Positions 1 to 9,500 of a stretch of DNA of 25,492 nucleotides are shown here, one piece after another (the stretch's first letter is position 1; every line of letters begins with the position of its first letter). This stretch comes from a virus. The stretch spans positions 1 to 25,492 of the IMG/VR virus record IMGVR_UViG_3300042434_000457; one strand, written 5' to 3'. Position numbers and translations under genes: made by a program. The notes under the pieces are model-generated. The model did no database searches. It worked only from the letters and a program-made list of their open reading frames with translations, and had not been told where the DNA came from.

Positions 1-200
1 TCAAGGACGGTGCGCTCAACGGCGTGGACGTTCTGCACGAGGGCGGTGGTTTCTTCACCATCGCCAACTCGGGCAAGGAGCTGTGGGACGCCCTCGGCCT
101 CACCGCCGATCCGGGCGTGTTCTACGACGTGACGCTCACGCTGACGGCGGCCGCTGACGCCACCGCCACCGTGAAGCTCATCGGTCGCTACACGGCGTAA
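1..200 (+). CDS. C-terminal end of a head or structural protein (5' end outside window)
   Basis: An open frame enters from the left edge and stops at TAA 198-200, giving about 65 residues that end in LIGRYTA. The visible part is rich in Ala, Thr, Val and Gly with alternating hydrophobic residues, which fits a beta-rich capsid or decoration protein. Its place just before the tail tubular genes and a terminator-like hairpin is where T7-like phages keep the major capsid gene. I cannot recognise the family from this tail alone, so the capsid assignment is positional inference. A decoration or head-fibre protein is equally possible. Confidence 0.55.
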   Translation, partial: KDGALNGVDVLHEGGGFFTIANSGKELWDALGLTADPGVFYDVTLTLTAAADATATVKLIGRYTA

Positions 201-206
201 GGCATA

Positions 207-240
207 GGGGCGGGTCGGGCAACCGGCTCGCCCCTTCTTT
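207..240 (+). terminator. Stem-loop terminator after the head gene
   Basis: Bases 207-218 pair with 223-234 in a 12-bp, mostly G-C stem with two G-U pairs, closed by the tetraloop GCAA (a GNRA loop) and followed by TTCTTT. It lies 7 bases after the stop codon of the upstream gene and before the RBS of the next gene. T7 has a partial terminator (T-phi) at the equivalent place after gene 10, so a leaky terminator that lowers expression of downstream virion genes is the natural reading. The T tract is imperfect. Confidence 0.7.
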
Positions 241-252
241 CGGGAGACGAAC

Positions 253-441
253 ATGGCAGACCGTTTCTACGGCATCGACCGCGGCCTTCAGGGCGTCCGC
301 AATGTGACGGAGAGCGCATCCACGACCAGCCTCGATGTCGAGGTTCGGGTGGATCTCATCGGCATGAGCAAGCTCGAGGTGCTGCTCGCCATCGACACGC
401 TCAAGGAAGCGATTACTCAGGATACTTGGCCGCCGGCCTGA
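253..441 (+). CDS. Small conserved-type phage protein, unknown function
   Basis: This gene encodes 62 residues with an ATG start preceded by GGGAGA about 6 bases upstream. The product starts MADRFYGIDRG, has a beta-like VEVRVDLIGM stretch and then an amphipathic helix (LEVLLAIDTLKEAI). There is no signal peptide or membrane segment. It sits between the head gene and tail tubular protein A, so a small head, head-tail connector or assembly role is plausible. I do not recognise the family, and this role rests on position only. Confidence 0.6.
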   Translation: MADRFYGIDRGLQGVRNVTESASTTSLDVEVRVDLIGMSKLEVLLAIDTLKEAITQDTWPPA

Positions 442-459
442 TAGCCGCGGGAGGCGCCC

Positions 460-1062
460 GTGGCTACCAGTGACGTTGCGATTGCCAATCTCGCGCTGAC
501 CAAGCTCGGCGATCTGCGGATCACCGCGCTCACGGACAACACCAAGCCCGCGCGCGAGATCAATGCCATCTACGGGATGCTGCGCGACAAGCTTCAGCGC
601 ACGTTCAACTGGCGCTTCTGCGTCAAGCGCGTGAGCCTCGCCGAGGATGTGGCGACCCCGGTGTTCGACTACTCGCGCCAGTACACCCTGCCGGCGGACT
701 GCCTGCGGGTGCTTCAGATCAACGCCTACTACCCTGCGCCGGACCTGTCCGACCTCATCAGCAGCGGCGGCCAGGAGTATGTCATCGAGGCCGGCAAGAT
801 TTTGACCCGCAGCTCAGGTTCGCTGAATCTGCGCTACCTTGCCCGCATATCTGACCCGACCAAGTTCGACTCATCGTTCGACGATGCGTTCGCGGGCCTC
901 CTCGCGTACAACCTCTGCGAGGCGCTCACCCAGTCTGACGCGAAGAAGAACGCCGCGCTGCGCGAGTACCGGTTGGCGCTCATGGATGCCATCCGTGCCA
1001 ACGCCATCGAAAACCCGCCGGAGAGCATCGCCGATACGACTTGGCTGACCGTGAGGCTCTGA
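460..1062 (+). CDS. Tail tubular protein A (T7 gp11-like adaptor)
   Basis: The protein has 200 residues, close to T7 gp11 (196). The start is GTG at 460, with GGGAGG at 449-454 as a good SD. The N-terminus (ATSDVAIANLALTKLGDLRI) and the later NWRFCVKRVSLAED stretch are characteristic of the gp11 family, whose members begin with a helix-rich region and carry an aromatic 'W-x-F/A' segment. gp11 forms a dodecameric ring joining the portal to the tail nozzle. The stop TGA (1060-1062) overlaps the ATG of the gp12-like gene by one base, consistent with translational coupling of the two nozzle components. Confidence 0.88.
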   Translation: MATSDVAIANLALTKLGDLRITALTDNTKPAREINAIYGMLRDKLQRTFNWRFCVKRVSLAEDVATPVFDYSRQYTLPADCLRVLQINAYYPAPDLSDLISSGGQEYVIEAGKILTRSSGSLNLRYLARISDPTKFDSSFDDAFAGLLAYNLCEALTQSDAKKNAALREYRLALMDAIRANAIENPPESIADTTWLTVRL

Positions 1063-3923
1063 TGCCAAACGTCAATCCAGCCATCGTCAACTTCAACGGA
1101 GGCGAGGTGGGTCCGCTCATGGGCGGGCGCACCGACTTCGAGAAGTACGCCTCGAGCGCGCACCGGATGCGGCGGTTCATCCCGACCGCGCAGGGTCCGG
1201 CGAAGCGGTGTCCCGGCACCAAGTACGTCCTGGAGACGCGCTACCCCGACAAGCGGGTGTGGCTGCAACGGTTTGAGTTCGCGTTCGACCAGGCCTATGT
1301 CATCGAGTTCGGTGACGAATACTGCCGCTTCTACACCGATCGCGGCGTGGTTCTGGAAAACCCCATAGATGTCTCTGGCATCACGCAGGCAAACCCCGGC
1401 GTGGTCACCTATGTCGGGGCGAACCCGTCGAACGGCGACTGGATGTATGTCTCGGGCGTGGCCGGCATGACTCAGGTCAATGGCCGCTACGTGAAGGTGA
1501 CCAACGTCAATACGGGCGCAAAGACCTTCGAGCTCTACGACATCGACGGCGGCGTCATCGACACCACCAACTATGGCGCATACGCCGGCAACGGCGACCT
1601 CGAGCGCGTCTACACGATTGCCTCGCCCTACTCGGTGGATGACCTGTTCACCCCGGAGGGGACATCGGCGCTCTCAATCGCTCAGTCCGGCGACGTGCTG
1701 TATATCGGCTGCGAGGGCTATCAGCCGCGCACCCTCACCCGTTCGGGCAACACGAGCTGGGCATTCGCGGCCTACGCGCCGAGCGACGGCCCGTTCCAAC
1801 GCGAGCCGGACACCAAGCTCGCATTCACCCTGAGCGGCACCACCGGCAACGTCACGGTGTCTGCCGGCGCGGCCATCTTCGACAATGACTCGGTCGGGAT
1901 GCTGCTGCGGCTGCAACCCATCAACATCACCACGACCCAGTGGGAGACCGCCAAGACCATCACGGCGGGGAACATCCGCAAGTCGAGCGGCAAGTTCTAT
2001 GAGGCGGTGAACAGCGCCACGACCGGCGCGGTGCGTCCGATCCATGAGGAGGGGCAGGACTACGACGGCAATGCCGGCGTCCTGTGGAAGTTCCTGCATC
2101 CCGGCTATGTGGTGCTGAAGATCACGGCGGTGACCAGCACGACACAGGTCGATGCCGACATCGTCGGCCCCGGTGTCGCGCCGACCGAGCTGCTCGGGTC
2201 GGCCTCCTGCTCCTACCGCATCGGCGCATGGGGCGAAGGCATGGGCGGGGCGTACCCGTACAAGACCGCGTTCTGGCGCGATCGGCTTTGGTGGGGCGGC
2301 GGGCAGAACGTCTATGCCTCGGTGGCCGGCGACTACGGCTCCCATGCGCCCGACACGTTCGGCGAGATCTTGGCCGACAACGCGCTCAACCTGACGCTCG
2401 CGGTCGGCAACGTCGACAAGGTGCGCTGGATGCGCCCGGGCAATGCCCTCATCGTCGGCACCGCTGGTGCGGAAATCGCCATCCGCGAGAACGTGACCAC
2501 GGCGCCGCTCGGCCCGGAGAACGTGAAGTTCGACCTGCAGTCCGCGGAAGGGTCGATGGAGCTCGAGCCGGCGTTGGTTGAGGATGCGGTGCTGTTCGCG
2601 CGCGTCGGTGGCCGGCGCATCATGGAGCTGCGGTTCGACCTGCAGGTCGATGCGTGGGTGCCGCGGGACATGAGCGTCCTGTACCCGGAGATCACCCGGT
2701 CCGGCATCGTGGACATGGAGTACCAGAAGGAGCCGGATGACATCCTGTGGTGCGTCCTCGGTGACGGTCGGCTCATCGGCCTGACCTATGACCGCGAGCA
2801 GAACATCTACGGCTGGCACCAGCACCCCATCGCGGGACGGGATGCGAAGGTCGAGGCGGTGCAGATCATCCCCAGTCCCAACGGCGATCTCGACGATGTG
2901 TGGTTGGTCGTGTCTCGCGCCGTTGAGGGCGACATCCCCTATGAGCTCGCGCTCGAGGCCGGCGGCGACCTGCTGACCGAGGGCGAGGATCGGCTCGTCC
3001 TTGAAATCGACGTGAACAAGACCCGGCGGTTCATCGAATACATCGGCCAGTCCATTGAGGAGGGCGAGGACATCCAAGGTGCGGGCTACCTCGACGCATC
3101 GCTGGAGTTCAACCCGGTGATTGCTGCGGATCTGTTCCTGGCGAACGGGTACCAGACCACCGGCAGCACCAACGTGCTGTTCACGGTGACCTCGAGCATC
3201 GAAATCGCGAGCGAGGCGGACGAGTTCATCACCGCTGAGAACGGCGATCTCATCGTGGTGAATGACCCGGTGTTTGTGCCGAGCGATGTCAACCGCGAGG
3301 TGGTGCATCGGTACTACGATGCGGATGCCGAGCTCTGGCGCACCGCCCGCGCGCGCATCACGACCTACATCGACCAAGAGAGCGTGCTGACCACCATCAT
3401 CGCGGCATTCCCGAATGATGATGTCCCGTTCAACGAGTGGCGCATGACCGCGACCTCCCTGCGGGGCATGTACCACCTCGAGGGCGAGACGGTGTCGGCG
3501 CTGGCTGACGGGCAGGAGGTGACCGGGCTGCTGGTCACGGACGGGACGGTGACGCTGCCGTTCGCCGCCTCGCGCGCGACGGTCGGCTACCCCTACACCT
3601 CGACGCTGGCGACCCAGCGGTTGGAGGCCGGGGCGTCGATCGGCACGGCGCAGGCCAAGATCAAGCGCATCCACAAGATCGGGCTGCGGCTCTATGCGAG
3701 TCTCGGCGGCAAGGTCGGCCCGAGCCGGACCAACCTCGATCTCATCCAGTACCGCACGACCACCGACCTGATGGACGAGGTGCCTCCGCTCCTGACCGGG
3801 GACACCGACGTGTTCGCCTTCTCGGGCGGGTACGAGACGGACGGGCGCATCTGGGTGGTGGCCGACCAGCCGCTGCCCATGACCGTCATCGCGCTGTACC
3901 CAGAGATGGAGACGCAAGGATGA
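1062..3923 (+). CDS. Tail tubular protein B (T7 gp12-like nozzle)
   Basis: The protein has 953 residues, longer than T7 gp12 (794). The ATG at 1062 overlaps the previous stop; an in-frame TTG at 1041 is a poorer start inside the upstream gene. The N-terminus (NFNGGEVGPLMGGRTDFEKY, then a QGPAKRCPGTKYV segment) is the gp12 family signature. Residues about 121-180 (NGDWMYVSGVAGMTQVNGRY) resemble the E1-FCCH-type beta domain often seen in phage nozzle proteins. Residues about 294-355 resemble a CBM5/12-like insertion (a P-x-H-x-x-G motif, then W-K-F-L-H-P-G-Y). The C-terminal half is beta-propeller-like and Asp-rich. gp12 hexamers form the distal tail nozzle and contact the fibres. The extra length comes from these inserted beta domains, which may touch the cell surface. 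Confidence 0.88.
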   Translation: MPNVNPAIVNFNGGEVGPLMGGRTDFEKYASSAHRMRRFIPTAQGPAKRCPGTKYVLETRYPDKRVWLQRFEFAFDQAYVIEFGDEYCRFYTDRGVVLENPIDVSGITQANPGVVTYVGANPSNGDWMYVSGVAGMTQVNGRYVKVTNVNTGAKTFELYDIDGGVIDTTNYGAYAGNGDLERVYTIASPYSVDDLFTPEGTSALSIAQSGDVLYIGCEGYQPRTLTRSGNTSWAFAAYAPSDGPFQREPDTKLAFTLSGTTGNVTVSAGAAIFDNDSVGMLLRLQPINITTTQWETAKTITAGNIRKSSGKFYEAVNSATTGAVRPIHEEGQDYDGNAGVLWKFLHPGYVVLKITAVTSTTQVDADIVGPGVAPTELLGSASCSYRIGAWGEGMGGAYPYKTAFWRDRLWWGGGQNVYASVAGDYGSHAPDTFGEILADNALNLTLAVGNVDKVRWMRPGNALIVGTAGAEIAIRENVTTAPLGPENVKFDLQSAEGSMELEPALVEDAVLFARVGGRRIMELRFDLQVDAWVPRDMSVLYPEITRSGIVDMEYQKEPDDILWCVLGDGRLIGLTYDREQNIYGWHQHPIAGRDAKVEAVQIIPSPNGDLDDVWLVVSRAVEGDIPYELALEAGGDLLTEGEDRLVLEIDVNKTRRFIEYIGQSIEEGEDIQGAGYLDASLEFNPVIAADLFLANGYQTTGSTNVLFTVTSSIEIASEADEFITAENGDLIVVNDPVFVPSDVNREVVHRYYDADAELWRTARARITTYIDQESVLTTIIAAFPNDDVPFNEWRMTATSLRGMYHLEGETVSALADGQEVTGLLVTDGTVTLPFAASRATVGYPYTSTLATQRLEAGASIGTAQAKIKRIHKIGLRLYASLGGKVGPSRTNLDLIQYRTTTDLMDEVPPLLTGDTDVFAFSGGYETDGRIWVVADQPLPMTVIALYPEMETQG

Positions 3924-4348
3924 GCGTCGAGGTGCGGCCATTCGTCCCTGCCGACCTCAAGGAGCTGCGCCTACAACCGTCGCAGGAGTTCCTGGCAGCG
4001 TTCGTGGGGCGACCCGGGTATGGGCAGGAGCTGGTCGATGCCGGCCCCTGTTACACCGCCAGAAGCGGCGGCAGGATCGTTTGCTGCGCCGGGGTGGTGA
4101 ACCTGTGGGAGGGGCGGGCGTCGGCGTGGGCGCTGCTCTCTGCGGATGCGGGGCGGTGCATGACCGCGCTGCACCGGGCGGTGGTGGAGTTCCTCGACGG
4201 CTGCGAGATCGAACGGGTGGAGGCGTATGTGGTGCCGGACTTTATGCCCGGACACCGTTGGGCCAGAATGCTCGGGTTCCAGCATGAGGGGCGCCTGCGG
4301 GCGTTCCAGCGGGGTCAAGACATGGACATGTATGCGAGGGTGAGCTGA
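3920..4348 (+). CDS. GNAT-fold internal virion protein A-like (T7 gp13 / DUF2833 type)
   Basis: The protein has 142 residues. ATG 3920 overlaps the preceding stop by four bases (ATGA). It looks like a GNAT-fold protein: beta strands (GGRIVCCAGVVNLWEGRASA), the helix MTALHRAVVEFLDG, then RVEAYVVPDFMPGHRWARML followed by GFQHEGRLRAF and a DMDMYARV ending. That ending matches the gp13/DUF2833 family of T7-like phages and ordinary acetyltransferases ('GFxxEGxxRxxxxxGxDxxxYxR'). The pyrophosphate-binding Q/RxxGxG/A loop is not evident, so catalytic acetyl transfer is doubtful. An assembly or packaging role, as for gp13, is more likely. Its position between gp12-like and gp14-like genes matches T7. 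Confidence 0.75.
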   Translation: MSVEVRPFVPADLKELRLQPSQEFLAAFVGRPGYGQELVDAGPCYTARSGGRIVCCAGVVNLWEGRASAWALLSADAGRCMTALHRAVVEFLDGCEIERVEAYVVPDFMPGHRWARMLGFQHEGRLRAFQRGQDMDMYARVS

Positions 4349-4884
4349 TGGCAGATCCGATCACCATAGCCGCAATCGTCGCCGCTTCCGCAGCCGCAGG
4401 GTCATCCCTGATGGCGACCGGGCAGCAGCGGGCCGTGGGCGCGGCTCAGGCGCGCGCGCTCGAGACCCAAGCCGGGGTCGCCCGCCAACAGGCCGGGTTG
4501 CAGGAGGAGGCGCTCCGGCGCGACACCCGCCGCCAGTTCGGTGAGCTGCGGGCGGCCGGCGCACAGGCGGGCCTGACCGAGTCGGTGACCTTCGGGGATG
4601 TCTACAAGCAGGCCGCGACCGCAGCCGAGCTCGACGCCCTGTCGCTAGCCTATCAGGGCGAGACTGAGGCCGGGAGCCTCCTGACCGAGGCGCGCATCAC
4701 CCGGGCGGCACGCCCGACGTGGGTGCAGGGTATCCTGCAGGCCGCGGCTGCGGGCGGGTCTGCCTATGCCGCGACCGGCGGCACCTTCGGCGGCGGTAGG
4801 GCCGGCGGCGGCTCGCTGAAAGGCACCACCCCGATGACCAAGCGGTACACCCCGATGTCCCCGACCGGGCCGCGGTTCGCATAG
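4348..4884 (+). CDS. Internal virion protein B-like (T7 gp14-type ejection protein)
   Basis: The protein has 178 residues (T7 gp14 has 196) and its start overlaps the previous stop by one base (TGATG). It has a hydrophobic Ala-rich helix at residues 5-22 (ITIAAIVAASAAAGSSLM), a Gln/Ala/Arg-rich coiled-coil-like helix to about residue 75, and a Gly-rich C-terminus from about residue 133. gp14 leaves the capsid first and forms a pore in the outer membrane during infection. The N-terminal hydrophobic helix and position fit that role. The sequence is low in specific motifs, so the call leans on gene order and overall pattern. Confidence 0.72.
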   Translation: MADPITIAAIVAASAAAGSSLMATGQQRAVGAAQARALETQAGVARQQAGLQEEALRRDTRRQFGELRAAGAQAGLTESVTFGDVYKQAATAAELDALSLAYQGETEAGSLLTEARITRAARPTWVQGILQAAAAGGSAYAATGGTFGGGRAGGGSLKGTTPMTKRYTPMSPTGPRFA

Positions 4885-4891
4885 GTGACCC

Positions 4892-6547
4892 ATGGCGAAG
4901 CTTGAGTTCTACCGTCAGCAGGTCGTTCCGCGCATCTCGACCCCGAGCGCGCGCGGGCTTGCGGCTGTCGGCACTCAGGCTGCGGAGACCGCAGAGGCGG
5001 TCGCGCGCGGGGCGCAGGCGTTCGGGCAGCTCGCCGCCGATCTCGACCAGCTGCGGGTGGAGGATGCATACAACAAGCTGCGGGATCGCCAGACCGACCT
5101 GATGATGAACCCTGAGACCGGGTTCACGTCGAAGCGGGCCGGCGATGCGGTGGACCCCATGTTCATCCAGCGGTACTCGGGGGACTTCGACAAGGCCATC
5201 GATGAGATCGCCAACGCCCTGCCCAACAACCGGCAGCAGGATTTGTTCCGTCGCCGCGCCGGCATGGCGAAGGCGGAATACAGCGATTCGCTGATGCGGC
5301 ATGTCCTGCGCGAGACCGACCAGTACCGCGACAATGTCTACAAGGGCGCGGTCGCCACCGAGACGAACCAAGCCGCGCTCAACTGGCGCGACCCGGCGAA
5401 GATTGCCGACTCCATCGGGCGCATCGCCGCGAACACCGCGCTCTGGGCCGACCGCGCCGGCATCACCGGGGATGCGCTCCTGGCGACCCAGATGGACAAC
5501 CTAGCCACCCTGCACTCGACCGTGGTCAATGCCGCGCTCGATGCCGGCGATGTGGAGTATGCGGCGAAGTATCTCGACGCCAACAAGGCATCCATCCGTG
5601 CCGACCGACTGGTCGATCTTGAGGGCAAGGTCGCTGCGGAGACAGACCTGCGCGCCTCCGCCCGCATTGCGGATGATGTCATCGCCAAGTTCAAGGGCCG
5701 CATCCCGAGCGAGACCGAGGTGCGCCAGGCGGTGCGCGAGATTGCCGGCGACAACGTGAAGGTGCGCGATGCTGCGACCGATGAGGCATTGGCGCAGGTC
5801 GGGTCGATGCTGCGCGATCGCGAGCGGCAGCAGCAGGAAGTCATGGCTGCGGTCTACGGCAGGCTGGATGCGAACGGCGGCAACCTCGCCGCGCTGCCGG
5901 CCTCGCTGCGGGCAGCGATTCCCGGCGACAAGATTGGTGCGGTCCGAAACTACGCGAACGGGTTGCGCGGCGGCGGCAAGGTTGAGACCGACATGGAGGT
6001 CTACTACAAGTTGCGGATCAATCCGTCGCTGCTGAAGGAGACCAACCTGCTGTCGCTGCGGAACGTCCTCGAGGACACCGAGTTCAAGGAGTTGGCGCGG
6101 CTGCAGGCAGATTTGACGAACGCGCCGGAGGTGGCGCAGACCGAGATCCAGACCACGACGCAGCGCATGAACACGCGATTCGCCGAGATGGGGATCACCC
6201 CAGACCCGAGGCCGGGGACCGACATGGCGAAGCGTGTTGCCAAGGCATGGTCCATCTTGGGGACCAACATCGCGGATGCGGAGCGGGCGGCTGGCCGCAA
6301 GCTGACACCGGAGCAGCGGAACGCGGAAATCGACCGGCTGTTCGCTAGCGTTGAGGTCCGTAGCGGGCTGTTCGGCACCGATGAGGTGGCCCTGTTTGAG
6401 GTCAAGCCGGGGCAGGACATCGTGACCGTGGCGGTGCCTGACTTCGACCGCCGGCAGATTACCAATGCGCTGCGAGCCGCCGGCAAGCCGGTAACCGAGC
6501 AGAACATCCAGTATTACTTCCAGAAAGCGCAGGGGCTCGTGAAGTGA
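4892..6547 (+). CDS. gp15-like internal virion (ejection) protein
   Basis: The protein has 551 residues (T7 gp15 has 747). ATG 4892 lies 8 bases after the upstream stop. It is almost entirely helical and charged, with many Ala, Asp, Arg and Glu residues. The N-terminal TQAAETAEAVARGAQAFGQL and the segments RQTDLMMNPETGFTSKRAGD and GDVEYAAKYLDANKASIRAD are typical of podovirus gp15-type core proteins. In T7, gp15 and gp16 build the periplasmic conduit that carries DNA to the cytoplasm. It is followed by the giant gene with a GTGA overlap, so the two partners are translationally coupled. No enzymatic motif was seen. Confidence 0.75.
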   Translation: MAKLEFYRQQVVPRISTPSARGLAAVGTQAAETAEAVARGAQAFGQLAADLDQLRVEDAYNKLRDRQTDLMMNPETGFTSKRAGDAVDPMFIQRYSGDFDKAIDEIANALPNNRQQDLFRRRAGMAKAEYSDSLMRHVLRETDQYRDNVYKGAVATETNQAALNWRDPAKIADSIGRIAANTALWADRAGITGDALLATQMDNLATLHSTVVNAALDAGDVEYAAKYLDANKASIRADRLVDLEGKVAAETDLRASARIADDVIAKFKGRIPSETEVRQAVREIAGDNVKVRDAATDEALAQVGSMLRDRERQQQEVMAAVYGRLDANGGNLAALPASLRAAIPGDKIGAVRNYANGLRGGGKVETDMEVYYKLRINPSLLKETNLLSLRNVLEDTEFKELARLQADLTNAPEVAQTEIQTTTQRMNTRFAEMGITPDPRPGTDMAKRVAKAWSILGTNIADAERAAGRKLTPEQRNAEIDRLFASVEVRSGLFGTDEVALFEVKPGQDIVTVAVPDFDRRQITNALRAAGKPVTEQNIQYYFQKAQGLVK

Positions 6548-9500
6548 CGGATTACCGCCGACTGGTGGAGGAGGAGAACCCGTACCTCGACTTGGTGCGC
6601 CAAGGCCAGAACGAATCGCTGCGCTCGGCGATGTACGGCGCGGCGCAGTCCACCCCGGATGTCGAGGCCGACATCCGCAAGCTCGCCGAGAAGGTCAATG
6701 TGCCTGTCGATACCGTGCGGATCGACCGCAAGGAGATTGAGCGTCAAGCCATCCTCGGCGAGGTGGACTATGACGGGCTGATCAAGGATTCGCCTGTCAC
6801 CGCGAATTTCCTCGCGGAGCAGGCCGATGTCGCGCGCGACGATGTCAGCGTGCTGACCCGTATCGACCGGACGTTCCGTGCGATCGGGCAGGGGTGGAAG
6901 CAGGGTTCCGTCCAAGATCGGGTGGAGCCGCTGAATTGGCGCTGGCTGTCCGGTGAGATCCTCTCGCCGTCCGAGCAGGAGGAGCGGCGCAAGCTGCTCG
7001 GCGAGATGCAGGCGCTGGGCAAGACCGCAGAGCGCGGCGACAACCCGATTGCGTGGTTCCTCGGGGAGACCGGCTACACCGGACGCCAATTGGTGTCCTC
7101 GGTGCGCGAAGGCACCAAGGGCGCGATTCCCGGCGCGGTGGCCGGTGCCGGCGCGGCGGCGCTCCTCGGCCAGTTGGGTCCGCAGGTGGCGCTGCCGGAG
7201 GAGATCCTCACAGTCCCTGGCGGGTTCTTCTTCGGTGGCCGCACCGGGTTCATCACCGCCACGACGGTCTACAACTACAAGGCCGAGGCCGGGTTCGCGT
7301 TCGCCGAGTACGAGCAGATGCGGGACCAGTCCGGCCAGCTGCTCGACCCTGCGGTCGCGCGCGGAGCCGCGGCTGCGGCGGGTCTGCTGAACGCCGGCCT
7401 TGAGACGGTCGGCGACCTCGCGCTCGCCAAGATGATTCCGGGGCTCGACCGACTGCTCGGCGCCGGTTCGCGTGAGGCCATCAAGACCCTGCTGGCGCGC
7501 CCGACCTTCCGCAATGCCATCGCGCAGGCGGGCAAGAAGTGGCTAGCGGCCTCGAGCGTTGAGGGCGTCACCGAGTCGCTGCAAGAGCTTGGGGTCATCC
7601 TCGGGCGCGAGTTGGCGCAGGGCGTTAGCGGGCAGGAGTTCGCACCGGATGCGGCAGGCACCGACGTGATGCGGGTGCTGGAGTCCGGCGCGGCGGGGTT
7701 TGCCGGCGGTGCCGGCGTCGGCCTGCCGGGTGCCGCGATCTCCACGGTCAGCAACGTGCGGGAGGTCCGCAAGGCCAACCAGACCCAGCAGTTCATGCAG
7801 GCGCTCGGCGAGGCGGCCGGCGAGTCGAAACTCCGCGAGCGGCTGCCGCAGGTGTTTCAGGACTATGTCGCCCGCATTCGCGAGCAGGGTCCGGTTGAGA
7901 ATGTCTTCATCCCCGCCGATCAGTTCACCCAGTATTGGCAGAGCCAGAACGTCGACCCAGAGCAGGTCGCCAATGAGGTCGGCGCGACCAACTACACCGA
8001 GGCGGTCGCCACCGGCAGCGACGTGGTCATCCCCATCGAAGCCTACGCGACCCGGCTCGCCCCGACCCCGCACCACAGCGGCCTGATGAAGGACGTCCGG
8101 TTGGCGCAGGGCGACCTAACCATCCGGGAGGTAGAGGCGCTCGAGGCCCGCCGCAAGGAGGTTGAGGCCGAGATCCAGACCATGATGGAGCAGGAGGGGG
8201 TGGAGGCCGAGACCCCCGCCATCGAACAGGTGAAGCAGGAGGTCCTAGGGCAGCTTCTGGGGCGATTCGACAGGGCGACCGCAGACAACTATGCCACCCT
8301 CTATGCGCGGGCTATAAACAGTCTGGCGCAGCGTGGCGGCATGGACCCGATGGAGCTGCACCGCCAGTACGGGCTGGAGGTGGTCACCCCGCTGCCGGAC
8401 ATCCTGCAGGCCCGGGCCGGGGTGGACACCGCGCTCGACCCCCTCATCGATCGGCTCCGCAGCGGCGACATCCCGAGCCGGCGGGAAATCTACGGCAAGT
8501 CCCTGGCCGAGTTCCTGCGCGAGCGGGGCGGGGTGCAGGATCAGGGCGGCGAGCTCGGCGCCCGCGATGCCAAGCTCTGGGACCGCGACAACCGCCGGGT
8601 CGGCGAGAAGGCGCTAGTGTCCGAGACCGGCATGACGTTCGACGAGGCCCGCGAGCTCGCGCTCGAGGCCGGGTTCGATGTCGGCGAGACCGAGCAGACC
8701 TTCCTCGACGCCATGGACCGGGAGTTCCGCGGTGAGGGCGTGTTCATGCCCGGGAAGGAGCGGGCGGACCTGGCCGAGCTTGCCGACGCGCTCGAGGGGC
8801 TGGAGCAGTTCCTCGGGCAGCAGGGCATCGACGTCACGACCACCGACAACGCGACCGTCAAGGCGCTGATTGCCAAGGCGAGCGAGGGCATGGGCGGGGT
8901 GCCGGAGGTGGAGTTCAACCAGCCCCTCTCGACCCGGCTGCGAAACTTCGGGGTGCAGATTGAGAGCTTGGATGATGCGCGGCGGAAGTGGGATGCCGGG
9001 TTCCGCATCTTCGCGTTCCACGAGCAGGGCGACGCCCCCTATGAGGTGCCGTCCATCGAGCAGTTGGAGGCATGGACCGCCGACCAGTTGCTCGCGCTGC
9101 CTCCCAACGCCGGCAGAGCCGGAGCCGCTGGGGTCAAGACCATCGACACCGCGCCCGGGCGCTACGCACAGCGCACCGAGATGGTGAAGGATTCGGTGCG
9201 CGAAATCGCTGCGGATCGGGTGCGAACCCCGGCTGAAGCGGCTGCTGCATTCGCCACCCTCGCGCGCGGAACCCGCGAGCGGTTCGATGTGTTGGTCACC
9301 GACAAGAACGGCAAGCCGTTGGCTATCGTCGGCACCGCCATCGGCGACATCTCGTCGGCTGCGGTCTATTGGGGGCAGATCGCTGCGGAGGCATTCCGCA
9401 TCCAAGGTGCCGCCAACATCTGGGTGGCGCACAACCATCCGAGCGGGAATTACTTCCTGTCTGATGCGGACAAGCAGGTCGAGAAGATAATCCACAACAT

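Noticed and set aside
1674-3941. 755-residue minus-strand open frame opposite the nozzle gene
   Set aside because: Arg/His/Asp-rich low-similarity translation typical of a GC-rich antisense shadow. The plus-strand gene is clearly gp12-like.
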